Assembly (NCBI RefSeq): GCF_009828025.1
Contig: NZ_WTYA01000003.1
Location: forward strand, 124,001 to 188,000
Origin: Qipengyuania algicida
GTDB taxonomy: Bacteria > Pseudomonadota > Alphaproteobacteria > Sphingomonadales > Sphingomonadaceae
Direction: 5' to 3'
DNA: 64,000 nt
Each line of letters begins with the position of its first letter. Positions within the stretch are counted from its first letter, which is position 1. The translations under genes were made by a program, and so were the position numbers. Positions 26,579 through 35,382 of this stretch are shown piece by piece. The notes beneath the pieces were generated by a model that worked only from the letters and a program-made list of their open reading frames with translations, searched no databases and was not told the DNA's origin.

Positions 26579-28960
26579 ATGCGACGACGCGCGGCACTCA
26601 AGGCATTGGTGACCGGCAGCCTGTCTGCCCTTGCTGTTGCGCAGGCGCCGCTCGCCAATGCGGCAGCGCGTCCACTCTACAAAGACCCGCGAGCACCGGT
26701 GGCCGCTCGGGTAGCTGACCTCATGGCGCGCATGACGCTGGCCGAAAAAGTCGCGCAGATCCGCGCGGCGTGGGCGGACAAGGGCAAGATGCTCGACGGG
26801 CTTGCATTCGATCCGGCTAAAGCGAGCGCCGCTTTTCCCAACGGAATTGGTCACGTCACCCGTCCATCCGACAAGCGCGGCGTTCCGGGGATCGCGGGCG
26901 CGGCCGGCGGAACCGCGGCGCGTTGGCGGACCCCAGCGCAAACCGTCGCGTTCATCAACGCTCTCCAGAAATGGGCCTTGGAGGATACCCGGCTCGGCAT
27001 CCCCGTCCTCCTGCACGAGGAAGCCCTGCATGGCTATATGGCGACCGAAGCGACAAGCTTTCCGCAAGCAATTGCAATGGCAGGAACATTCGATACCGAC
27101 CTGATGCATCGCACTCAGTCGATCATCGCCCGCGAGGTGCGCGCACGTGGGGTCCCGCTGGTGCTCTCCCCTGTGGTCGATATCGGCCGTGATCCGCGTT
27201 GGGGACGGATCGAGGAGACCTGGGGCGAGGATCCCTATCTGTGTTCGCAGATGGGCGTAGCGGCAGTCGAAGGGTTGCAGGGCGTGGGCAAATTCGAACA
27301 TCTTCCACCCGGCAAGGTCTTTGCAACGCTCAAGCACATGACTGGACATGGCGAACCGCAGGCAGGTGAGAACGTGGCACCTGCACAGACCGCGCGGCGC
27401 GATCTGCGGGAAAACTTCTTCCCGCCATTTCGCGAGGTCGTGCACCGCACATCCATCGGCGCGGTCATGCCGAGTTATAATGAAATCGACGGCATTCCAA
27501 GCCATGCGAACACATGGCTCCTCGGCGAGGTCCTGCGCGGAGAATGGCATTTCGACGGCGCGATCGTCAGTGATTATGGCGCTATCGAGGAACTCGATAC
27601 TCTGCACCATGTGGCCGTCGACCTTGAAGATGCCGCCCATCAGGCGCTCCTGGCCGGGGTCGACAGTAATCTGCCCGATGGACGCGCCTACGCCACGCTC
27701 GAAGCCGCGGTAACGGCTGGCCGTGTCCCTGAGGTACTGATCGATCGGGCCTGCGCGCGAATGCTTGCGTTGAAGATGCGCACCGGCCTGTTCGAAAATC
27801 CTTATGGCGACGCCGCGCTGACTGCCCGCCTCACCGGCAACGCAGAGGCACGTGCGGTCGCACTCGAAGCTGCTCGCAAGGCGGTTTGCCTGCTCAAGAA
27901 CGATCGCGATATCCTGCCGCTCGATCCGGAGAGCATGGGCCGCGTGGCGGTGATCGGCCCGAACCACGCCATCGCCCGGCTGGGCGGCTATTCTTCGGTG
28001 CCCAAGCAGACCATCAGCCTGATTGAAGGGTTGCGTGCTATCGCACCGCAAGCAGATTTCGTCACCGCGCAGGGCGTGTTCATCACCACCAGCGAAGACC
28101 GCTCGGTTGACGATGTCGAGCTTGCCCCCAAAGCCCGGAACCTGGAACTGATCGCCGAAGCGGTCAAAATCGCTAAGACTGCCGACATAATCGTTTTGGC
28201 GATCGGGGACACCGAACAGACCAGCCGCGAAGGTTTCGCCAAGAACCATCTTGGTGATCGCGACGAAATCGATCTCGTCGGCCAACAGAACGATCTGGTT
28301 GACGCGATGGCGGCTCTGGGCAAGCGGCTCGTCATCGTTGCCATCAACGGTCGCCCGCCAAGCTGGCCGAACGCTGTAGCGAAGGCCGATGCCATGCTCG
28401 AATGCTGGTATCTCGGCCAGGAAGGCGGCACCGCCGTGGCCGAAGCACTGCTGGGCCGCCTCAACCCAGGTGCCAAACTGCCAGTGACGGTCGTGCGCGA
28501 TGTCGGCCAGGATCCCTTCTACTACGACCACATGCCCAGCGCCCGGCGCGGCGATCTGTTTGCCGACACGTCGCCGCTGTTCCCCTTTGGCTATGGGCTG
28601 AGTTACACGAGCTTCGCGATTTCATCGCCGCACCCGGACAAAACCAGCTATGCAGTAGACCAACCCATTCTGGTGGAGGTCGACATCAGCAATACCGGGA
28701 GCAGGAGCGGTGACGAGGTAGTTCAACTCTATATCACGCGGGAAGATGTCAGCGTGACCCGGCCCGTCCTAGAATTAAAGGGGTTCCAACGCGTAACGCT
28801 GGATGCTGGGGAAAGCCGCAAGCTCAGCTTCACCATCGAACCACGCCAACTTGCCTTCTGGGATGTCGATATGCACGAAATGAACGAGCCCGGACCGGTC
28901 ACGATCTCGGTCGGTAACAGCAGCGCTACGCTCAAACATGTCAAAGTGGAGATTGTCTGA
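26579..28960 (+). CDS. GH3 beta-xylosidase/beta-glucosidase (second of tandem pair), Tat-like leader
   Basis: Tandem paralogue of the preceding GH3 (793 residues), beginning 2 bases after its stop. The leader RRRAALKALVTGS resembles a twin-arginine signal, unlike the Sec-type leader of its neighbour. Landmarks are HEEALHGY, SPVVDIGRDPRWGRIEETWGED, KHMTGHGEPQAG, nucleophile Asp 332 in AIVSDYGA and the fibronectin-III-like tail (GDEVVQLYITRED). Local duplication followed by divergence is the simplest explanation, perhaps giving different linkage preference or a different export route (inference). It overlaps the GH10 start by one base (TGATG). Confidence 0.9.
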   Translation: MRRRAALKALVTGSLSALAVAQAPLANAAARPLYKDPRAPVAARVADLMARMTLAEKVAQIRAAWADKGKMLDGLAFDPAKASAAFPNGIGHVTRPSDKRGVPGIAGAAGGTAARWRTPAQTVAFINALQKWALEDTRLGIPVLLHEEALHGYMATEATSFPQAIAMAGTFDTDLMHRTQSIIAREVRARGVPLVLSPVVDIGRDPRWGRIEETWGEDPYLCSQMGVAAVEGLQGVGKFEHLPPGKVFATLKHMTGHGEPQAGENVAPAQTARRDLRENFFPPFREVVHRTSIGAVMPSYNEIDGIPSHANTWLLGEVLRGEWHFDGAIVSDYGAIEELDTLHHVAVDLEDAAHQALLAGVDSNLPDGRAYATLEAAVTAGRVPEVLIDRACARMLALKMRTGLFENPYGDAALTARLTGNAEARAVALEAARKAVCLLKNDRDILPLDPESMGRVAVIGPNHAIARLGGYSSVPKQTISLIEGLRAIAPQADFVTAQGVFITTSEDRSVDDVELAPKARNLELIAEAVKIAKTADIIVLAIGDTEQTSREGFAKNHLGDRDEIDLVGQQNDLVDAMAALGKRLVIVAINGRPPSWPNAVAKADAMLECWYLGQEGGTAVAEALLGRLNPGAKLPVTVVRDVGQDPFYYDHMPSARRGDLFADTSPLFPFGYGLSYTSFAISSPHPDKTSYAVDQPILVEVDISNTGSRSGDEVVQLYITREDVSVTRPVLELKGFQRVTLDAGESRKLSFTIEPRQLAFWDVDMHEMNEPGPVTISVGNSSATLKHVKVEIV

Positions 28961-30159
28961 TGGATCGTGGCTTCCCGCTCAGCCGCCGCGCGGCGCTTGC
29001 CGGAATTGCAGCTCTTCCGCTGGTCGGATGCGGAATTGACGGGACGACTGGCGCTGCGCCGCTCGCATCCACCCCTCAACCGCAGAAACAGACGCTGGCC
29101 GACCGATCGCTCGATAGTCTTGCACAGCGCGGCGGCCGACGGTTCGGTAGCGCGATTGCCTCAACTCCCGGTTACACAAAAGGGGGCTCAATCCAGAACC
29201 CGCGCTATGCCGAGCTGGTCAGGGCGCAAAGCGGGATCGTGGTGCCGGAGAACGAACTGAAATGGCAGGCCCTGCGTCCCGATCCCCAGCATTTCGATTT
29301 CGCGCGCGCGGATGAGATCGTTCATTGGGCAAAAGACAATGCGCTGGCCGTTCGCGGCCACAATCTCCTGTGGTTTCGGCCACAATGGTTTCCTGAATGG
29401 TTGAACACCTACGACTTCGGCGCAAATCCACGCATGCAGGCCGAGCAATTGCTGACCACGCACATCCGTACTGTGGTCGACCGCTATCGCGGCACAATTC
29501 ATAGCTGGGATGTGGTGAACGAGGCGATCGATCACGACACGCACGGGTTGATGAAGACCAGCCTTGGAACCGCGATGGGTAGCGCCGAAGCCGCGCTCGA
29601 TCTGGCCTTCCACACCGCCCGCGAGGAACTCCCGCAAGGGCAGCTGGTGTATAACGATTACATGAGCTGGGAACCGCAACACATGGCCCATTGTGCCGAC
29701 GTCCTACGGCTGCTCGAAGGGTTCAGAAAGCGCGACGTTCCGGTCGATGCATTGGGCATCCAATCGCATATCGAAATGTTTTCGATCGATCCGGCGACCG
29801 GCGTCGGACCCTATGCCGAAAAACAGTGGCGAAGCTTTCTCGACGAAGTGGTGGGCATGGGATACCGCCTGTTAATCACCGAATTCGACGTGAAGGACAA
29901 GGCGCTGCCCGCCGACATCGCCATTCGCGATGCCAAAGTGGCCGACTATGCTAGGCGCTACTTCGATGTGATGCTTTCCTATGGGGACCATCTCGACGAT
30001 ATTCTCGCATGGGGGCTGGTCGACAAGTTCAGCTGGCTGCAGAACTTCGCGCCAGCCAAGCGCCCGGACGGATTGGAAGTTCGCGGATGCCCGTACGACG
30101 ATGCCTATCAGCCAAAGCCTCTGCGCGAGGCGATAGCAACCGCTTTCGCCACAGGCTGA
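28960..30159 (+). CDS. GH10 endo-1,4-beta-xylanase, probable Tat-exported lipoprotein
   Basis: Cuts the xylan backbone internally. The N-terminus LSRRAALAGIAALPLVGCG combines a twin-arginine-like motif with a lipobox (Cys 24), so the enzyme is probably membrane-anchored. The GH10 barrel carries VPENELKWQALRP, VRGHNLLW, acid/base Glu 188 in WDVVNEAID, GIQSHIE and nucleophile Glu 308 in LLITEFDVKD, then WGLVDKFSWL. Length 399 is normal for a single-domain GH10. Last gene of the operon; a strong hairpin at 30221-30252 follows. Confidence 0.93.
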   Translation: MDRGFPLSRRAALAGIAALPLVGCGIDGTTGAAPLASTPQPQKQTLADRSLDSLAQRGGRRFGSAIASTPGYTKGGSIQNPRYAELVRAQSGIVVPENELKWQALRPDPQHFDFARADEIVHWAKDNALAVRGHNLLWFRPQWFPEWLNTYDFGANPRMQAEQLLTTHIRTVVDRYRGTIHSWDVVNEAIDHDTHGLMKTSLGTAMGSAEAALDLAFHTAREELPQGQLVYNDYMSWEPQHMAHCADVLRLLEGFRKRDVPVDALGIQSHIEMFSIDPATGVGPYAEKQWRSFLDEVVGMGYRLLITEFDVKDKALPADIAIRDAKVADYARRYFDVMLSYGDHLDDILAWGLVDKFSWLQNFAPAKRPDGLEVRGCPYDDAYQPKPLREAIATAFATG

Positions 30160-30220
30160 TCTCGCGCAGCGGCAGACTCGAAGTGCCTGCGACGGCGATC
30201 GATCACGTCACCGCTACGAT

Positions 30221-30252
30221 AAGGCCGCCATCCCTTTTGGAATGGCGGCCTT
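30221..30252. terminator. Hairpin between convergent GH10 and TonB-receptor genes, likely bidirectional terminator
   Basis: AAGGCCGCCAT (30221-30231) pairs perfectly with ATGGCGGCCTT (30242-30252) around a 10-base loop. The loop contains TTTT, and AAGG/CCTT close the base of the stem. It sits 62 bases after the GH10 stop and 27 bases past the receptor stop on the other strand, the position expected for a shared terminator. Confidence 0.65.
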
Positions 30253-30278
30253 CGTTTGCGACCTCGATGATGGTGTCT

Positions 30279-33200
30279 TCAGAAGCTTCCGCGCAGGATG
30301 AACGAGAACCTGCGATCGTTCATGAAATACGATCTGGGTGCAAGATTGTTCGGGTCACCGCTGTAAGCCTGCAGGGTTTTGGTAACTTGATTTAACAGAT
30401 TGACGGCCTGCACACCGACTTTCACATGCTTGTTAACTGTGATGAACGCCGAGGCATCAAGCTGTCCGCCTGCGTCCTGGAAGATCGAAGTATACGGGAA
30501 TATCACGTCCGCAGCCGTCAAAAGGAACTTCGAGCGCCAGTTATAGGCGGCGCGCAAAGATACTGGGCCCTTCTCATAGAACAAGGTCGCATTGACGTTG
30601 TGCTTGGACAATCCTTCGAATGGCAAATTTCCGACAGCAGTTTGTGACGACACATTGGTCACAGGAGTCCCGCCGTTGAGGAACGAGTTCGGCAGTCCCG
30701 AACTGTCGATATAGGAATAGTTCCCGGTAAAGCCGAGACCACTCAAGATACCCGGCAGGAAGTCGAAAGTCTGCTGATAGGCGATCTCGACTCCCTTGAT
30801 CTTGCCGTGACCATCGTAGTTGGCCGGCCCTCTAGTTAGGAAGTCGAACGCAACACCATTGTTCTCGATTGGGCTCGATACGACCGACTGGTAGAAGAAT
30901 CCTTGCACGTCCTTATAAAATGCATCGATGGTCAGTGACCCAACACGCGAGAAATACCACTCCGCAGTCAAGTCGAACTGCCACGCCGTCGCAGGCTTGA
31001 GATAGGGATTGCCTACCTGGCTCTGGAAATTGCCGTTACCATCAATGCTGATCGACTGATAAGCACGCACAAGCGAAAGTTCAGGCCGCGTCAAAACCTT
31101 GGACGCAGCGAACCGGATCAGGAAGTCGTTGGAAAGTCCAAGCTTCACGTTGAGGGAGGGAAGCCAATAGGAGTAATGGTTAACCGCCTGCGTCGGAATG
31201 ACAGTTGGGCTTTGCCCTAAGAAGTTTTGCAGTTGGTTATACCCGGTTTCGCCCAAGAGACACACGCCACTGGGAGAGCTCGATACCGGAATTCCGGGTA
31301 TTGGCGTAGGTGTCGGACACCGTTCAGCGTAAGTTTGCGTAACATTGAGGTCGGCCTGACTTGGAATTCGACTATTGCCGAAACTGCTCAACCGAGTGTT
31401 GACGAACCTAACGCCTACATTGCCTGCAAGCCTCGCACCTCCAAACACATCATCAGAATTGAAACTGAGCATCGCATAGGTTGCCCAATCATCCTGCTTC
31501 ACGCGCTGGACTTCATTCGGAAGGTAATCGGTGCCGGGGATCACACCCTCCCGACCCGCGAGTGGCACCCACGTCGAAGTTCCTCCGTTTGCAGAGAACT
31601 GGTTTTCGATCTGGTTCAGGAAATCAACTGTGCCCTGATAGTTATTTATCAGATCTCCAGAATAGTAGTACGCTGCAGGAGGCGCATTCGTCGCTCCGCG
31701 GAAGAAATTCTGGAAGTCGTACAATGACGCCTGACCGGAACCGTACTGATTGATCGAGACCGGCTGAGCATTGTTCGACCAAACTTCGCTTAACATACCC
31801 CAGTTATAGGTAGAGTAACGCACCGTCTCATCGCGACCGGCATAACGGAAACCGAAGTCGAGCTTCTTCAGGAAGCTGTCGTCTTCAAAATCATAGGTCG
31901 TGTCAGCCTTGAACTGATATTCGTCACCTTCGCTGTGTTCGGCATGGTCCATCGCCGCCCGCCAGAATTGGACACGTGAGTCAGCAAAATATGCAGCATC
32001 CCCTTCAGCATTGGGGCCCTCCAAAACAGGATTCTTAGGATTGGCCCAAGTCGCGGAAATAGTGTTTGGCTTGTGCGAAATAATTGTTGGGAGACGACCC
32101 GTAGTATCAAGTTCCTGATCTGCATATGTTGAGCCGAAGACGCTGAAATCAAGCTGAGTATGCTTGGAATGAGTGTAGTCGGCATCAAGGGCGATATGCC
32201 AGCGATCGCTCGGATGAATCTCCGCATTTAAACCATAGTCGGAATTGGTATTGGTTTCATAAACCTGCCGACGCGAGAGTGAGATAGGCATTCCGCCTGT
32301 TGGAATGAACGTCGTCGATGGATTACCGCTTGCACCGGTACGATAACCCGTGCCAGGCAAAGTGATGTAACCGCTTTGGAACAGGCCGTTCGAATCGTAA
32401 GTATAGTTCGTGAAGCTTCCGACTGGACATTCAGCGCGGGTCGTGCCGGTGTTGGTGTCCGTTGGATTCACCAACGGGCCATTCGTGTTTTGCTGACAGC
32501 CGATCGGGTAAGTATTGTATTCCGAGAGGTCAGGAGCGGCCTCGAAAGTATGCTCGCCCCAAGCGTTGGTCGTATGCGAGCGAATATATTGACCGGTTAA
32601 CTTGAACGACCCATCGTTCGTTTCAAATTGTGCAGCCAGCGCAACGCCGTCACGCTTGCGATCGTAGTCCTGGCTACGGTATTGCCCACCGAGAGGAGCA
32701 TAAAGTCCCGGCTGCGTGTCGGCGAAACCGTCCGCGCCAGGCGTTTCCGCGGTCCCACAGGGTGAATGCGATGCTGGCAAGGTGGTAGTGTCAGTGTCAC
32801 CCGGCAGCGGGTTGCGGCATATGAATTGACCTCCCTGGCTTTGATAAACCGTGCCCTGATTGTCGCGCAGCTGATAATTGGTGATCTGAATGCCGTCCGC
32901 GCGACTGCGGATACGCGAATAGGAGACATCCGCCAACAGCCCAAATCGGCCGGCCCCCGTGTCCCAGGTGTCGCTGATCAGAAACGATGCCGTCGGCGAC
33001 CATTTCTTTTCGAAATCACCGTAATTGCCCTCAAGGTCATAGCCGATATGGAGCCCGCCACCGTTGTCAAAAGGCTTGCGCGTGTTGAGATTGACAGTGC
33101 CGGCAAGACCACCCTCAGTCATAGCGGCCGTGGCATTCTTGTAGACCTCCACGGAACCGAGCAATTCGGCTGGCACATCAGCAAAATTCAATGACTGCCC

Positions 33201-33695
33201 ACCAATACCTGCCGAAAACGCATCACGACCATTGAACTCGGAACGAACAAAATTGAGACCGCGAACAGTCACGCCCGATCCTTCGACCGAAAAGTGGTCT
33301 GGGTCATTTGATCCTGCGAAGCGACTGACCTGAACACCCGGCACTCGCTGAAGCGCTTCCGTTACCGAGCGATCCGGCAACGCGCCGATGTCTTCTGCCG
33401 TTATTGCATCCACAACCGTGTCGGAGTTGCGCTTGATCGCTTGAGCGTTGGCGAGACTTGCGCGAATGCCGGTCACGACAATGACATTGCTGGACGAGGG
33501 ACCACTATCGACGCCTGAGGATTGGGTGTTGGCCTGCTGAGAACTATCGACCGAGCCATCCTGTGGCGAATTTTCTTGAGCCAAGACCGGCACACTTGCA
33601 AGCAACACGCCTAATGCCAGCGCAGAAGTGCCCGCCCTCAACCAAACCGAAGGCGACCCAGAGCGCGAATAGAGTTTTGCCGACAGATCAAGCAT
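30279..33695 (-). CDS. TonB-dependent outer-membrane receptor
   Basis: Outer-membrane importer, probably for xylo- or xyloglucan-oligosaccharides. It has 1138 residues, with a signal peptide ending near VLAQ-EN and a low-complexity Ser/Gln linker. The plug domain (VIVVTGIRASLANAQAIKRNSD, ALPDRSVTEALQRVPGVQV, VYKNATAAMTEGGLAGTVNL) is followed by a long beta-barrel ending in RRFSFILRGSF, with the usual C-terminal Phe. GGGAGGG precedes the ATG. The IRASLANAQAIKRNSD-type plug belongs to the large sphingomonad/caulobacter sugar-receptor group. Divergent from the halogenase-like genes, with operator 33709-33722 between. No SusD-like partner is present, as expected outside Bacteroidetes. Confidence 0.93.
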   Translation of the reverse strand: MLDLSAKLYSRSGSPSVWLRAGTSALALGVLLASVPVLAQENSPQDGSVDSSQQANTQSSGVDSGPSSSNVIVVTGIRASLANAQAIKRNSDTVVDAITAEDIGALPDRSVTEALQRVPGVQVSRFAGSNDPDHFSVEGSGVTVRGLNFVRSEFNGRDAFSAGIGGQSLNFADVPAELLGSVEVYKNATAAMTEGGLAGTVNLNTRKPFDNGGGLHIGYDLEGNYGDFEKKWSPTASFLISDTWDTGAGRFGLLADVSYSRIRSRADGIQITNYQLRDNQGTVYQSQGGQFICRNPLPGDTDTTTLPASHSPCGTAETPGADGFADTQPGLYAPLGGQYRSQDYDRKRDGVALAAQFETNDGSFKLTGQYIRSHTTNAWGEHTFEAAPDLSEYNTYPIGCQQNTNGPLVNPTDTNTGTTRAECPVGSFTNYTYDSNGLFQSGYITLPGTGYRTGASGNPSTTFIPTGGMPISLSRRQVYETNTNSDYGLNAEIHPSDRWHIALDADYTHSKHTQLDFSVFGSTYADQELDTTGRLPTIISHKPNTISATWANPKNPVLEGPNAEGDAAYFADSRVQFWRAAMDHAEHSEGDEYQFKADTTYDFEDDSFLKKLDFGFRYAGRDETVRYSTYNWGMLSEVWSNNAQPVSINQYGSGQASLYDFQNFFRGATNAPPAAYYYSGDLINNYQGTVDFLNQIENQFSANGGTSTWVPLAGREGVIPGTDYLPNEVQRVKQDDWATYAMLSFNSDDVFGGARLAGNVGVRFVNTRLSSFGNSRIPSQADLNVTQTYAERCPTPTPIPGIPVSSSPSGVCLLGETGYNQLQNFLGQSPTVIPTQAVNHYSYWLPSLNVKLGLSNDFLIRFAASKVLTRPELSLVRAYQSISIDGNGNFQSQVGNPYLKPATAWQFDLTAEWYFSRVGSLTIDAFYKDVQGFFYQSVVSSPIENNGVAFDFLTRGPANYDGHGKIKGVEIAYQQTFDFLPGILSGLGFTGNYSYIDSSGLPNSFLNGGTPVTNVSSQTAVGNLPFEGLSKHNVNATLFYEKGPVSLRAAYNWRSKFLLTAADVIFPYTSIFQDAGGQLDASAFITVNKHVKVGVQAVNLLNQVTKTLQAYSGDPNNLAPRSYFMNDRRFSFILRGSF

Positions 33696-33708
33696 GTTCC
33701 CTCCCTGA

Positions 33709-33722
33709 TGTTAGCGCTACCA
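33709..33722. promoter_or_regulatory. Putative LacI-type operator between TonB receptor and halogenase-like operon
   Basis: TGTTAGCGCTACCA lies 13 bases upstream of the receptor ATG, a classic repressor position. It is 118 bases before the divergent halogenase-like gene. Confidence 0.7.
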
Positions 33723-33840
33723 CTTTTGAATGTCGCTGGATGCGCTTTATGACTTATCTGACTATCTCGTGCTGGGGCAGTTGGCAAGCATCCAATACGC
33801 AGGCATAAAAAGAGCCGACAGTGGTGGCAGGTTTGCAACA

Positions 33841-35373
33841 ATGCACGATAGCGGTAACAAAATTGAGCGAGTGATCATTGTAGGGGGGGGCACGGCTGGC
33901 TGGATGGCAGCGGCTGCATTATCGCGCTTTCTTAATGACGGTCGACGAAAAATCATCCTTGTCGAATCCGATGACATCGGGACGGTCGGAGTGGGAGAAG
34001 CGACCATCCCGCCGATCATCAACTTCAATCAGATGCTGGAGATCAACGAGAACGAGTTTCTTCGCGCTACGCGCGGGACGTTCAAGTTGGGGATCGAGTT
34101 CGTCAATTGGGGACGCGTCAGCGACCGCTACTTCCATCCATTCGGGACGTTCGGTCACGATCTGCATGGGATTTCATTTCACCAATTATGGCTGCGAGCG
34201 CACCGCCGTGGTGAGTCCGGCGATCTTGGTAAGCACTCGATAAGCACCGTTGCTGCCACGATGGGCCGCTTTGCCAGGCCTGGTCCCGAAGCCAAGCCCC
34301 CGCTTCGCGAGATCTTCTACGCCTTTCATCTCGACGCTAGCCTCTACGCCCGGCTGCTGCGGAGTGTAGCTGAAAAACATGGTGCCCAGCGCTGCGAGGG
34401 CAAGATCGTCAAGGTGCGCCGCCACGCAGAAAGTGGCGACGTCGAGGCGGTCGAGCTTGAAGGCGGTCGACTGATCGCCGGGGACATCTTCCTCGACTGC
34501 TCCGGTTTTCGCGGGCTGCTGATGGGGAAAACCCTCAACGTCGACTACGAAGACTGGTCGCATTGGCTGCCCACCGATCGGGCAATCGCCGTACAGACGG
34601 CCAATGTCGCCCCACCTGTGCCTTACACGCGCGCCACCGCACACGGGGCAGGTTGGCAGTGGCGCATTCCGCTGCAGCACCGGACAGGAAATGGCCATGT
34701 CTTTTCGAGCCGCTATATGGAAGAAGATGCCGCGCACAGGATACTGCTCGACAACCTCGACGGTGAGCCAATCACGGAGCCGCGTACCCTGTCCTTCAGA
34801 ACCGGCATGAGAAGCCAAGCGTGGAGCCATAACGTCGTGGCGCTGGGCCTGTCTTCAGGCTTTCTCGAGCCGCTCGAATCGACCAGCATCCATCTGATTC
34901 AGAACGGCATCCAGCGCCTTCTCGCACTGTTCCCGGACAAACCGATCAGTCCGCTGGAACGCGATGAATACAATCGCGGGATGCGCGAACTTTATGAGGA
35001 TGTGCGCGATTTCGTCATTCTGCATTACAAGGCAACCCAGCGCGATGACACTGAATTCTGGCGTTATGTTCGCGACATGGATGTGCCTGAAACACTAGCG
35101 CGTAAAATGGAACTGTGGCGGCTTCACGCGCGCGTTTTCAGGGAAAATGCAGAATTGTTCTCGCTGCCGAGTTGGGTCGCGGTGATGCTGGGTCAGAACA
35201 TCTGGCCCGAAAACTACGACCCTATGGCGGATTCGCTAGACGGGGCGAAAGTGGCAGAGGCCATGCGCGACATGCGCAACCGCTATGCCGATGTAGCAGC
35301 CAGATTGCCGACCCACGCAGAATTTCTCAGGATGTCCCGCGCCTGGGCCGATCCGGTCGCATCGGCAATCTGA
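33841..35373 (+). CDS. Tryptophan-halogenase-like FAD protein (copy 1)
   Basis: Flavoprotein of the tryptophan halogenase family (510 residues from ATG 33841); the real substrate is unknown. Visible motifs are the FAD loop VGGGTAGWM, VGVGEATIP, a Lys in TFKLGIEFVNW at the place of the halogenase catalytic Lys, the family signature GWQWRIPLQHR and GFLEPLEST. Such proteins are recurrent companions of TonB receptors in sphingomonads and caulobacters, and none there is known to me to halogenate free tryptophan. First of a three-gene set with a second halogenase-like gene (9-base gap) and a cupin-8 gene. Possibly regulated by the operator at 33709. Confidence 0.85.
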   Translation: MHDSGNKIERVIIVGGGTAGWMAAAALSRFLNDGRRKIILVESDDIGTVGVGEATIPPIINFNQMLEINENEFLRATRGTFKLGIEFVNWGRVSDRYFHPFGTFGHDLHGISFHQLWLRAHRRGESGDLGKHSISTVAATMGRFARPGPEAKPPLREIFYAFHLDASLYARLLRSVAEKHGAQRCEGKIVKVRRHAESGDVEAVELEGGRLIAGDIFLDCSGFRGLLMGKTLNVDYEDWSHWLPTDRAIAVQTANVAPPVPYTRATAHGAGWQWRIPLQHRTGNGHVFSSRYMEEDAAHRILLDNLDGEPITEPRTLSFRTGMRSQAWSHNVVALGLSSGFLEPLESTSIHLIQNGIQRLLALFPDKPISPLERDEYNRGMRELYEDVRDFVILHYKATQRDDTEFWRYVRDMDVPETLARKMELWRLHARVFRENAELFSLPSWVAVMLGQNIWPENYDPMADSLDGAKVAEAMRDMRNRYADVAARLPTHAEFLRMSRAWADPVASAI

Positions 35374-35382
35374 GAGCGAACG

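Noticed and set aside
26342..28531. 729-codon open frame antisense to the tandem GH3 gene
   Set aside because: It has no recognisable domain, lacks a ribosome site and mirrors the codon pattern of a clear GH3 gene. Long antisense frames are common in GC-rich coding DNA, and a similar one (25482-26597) lies opposite the neighbouring paralogue.
30279..33695. SusC/SusD-type Bacteroidetes uptake pair
   Set aside because: The receptor has a sphingomonad-type plug and no SusD-like lipoprotein gene is present.
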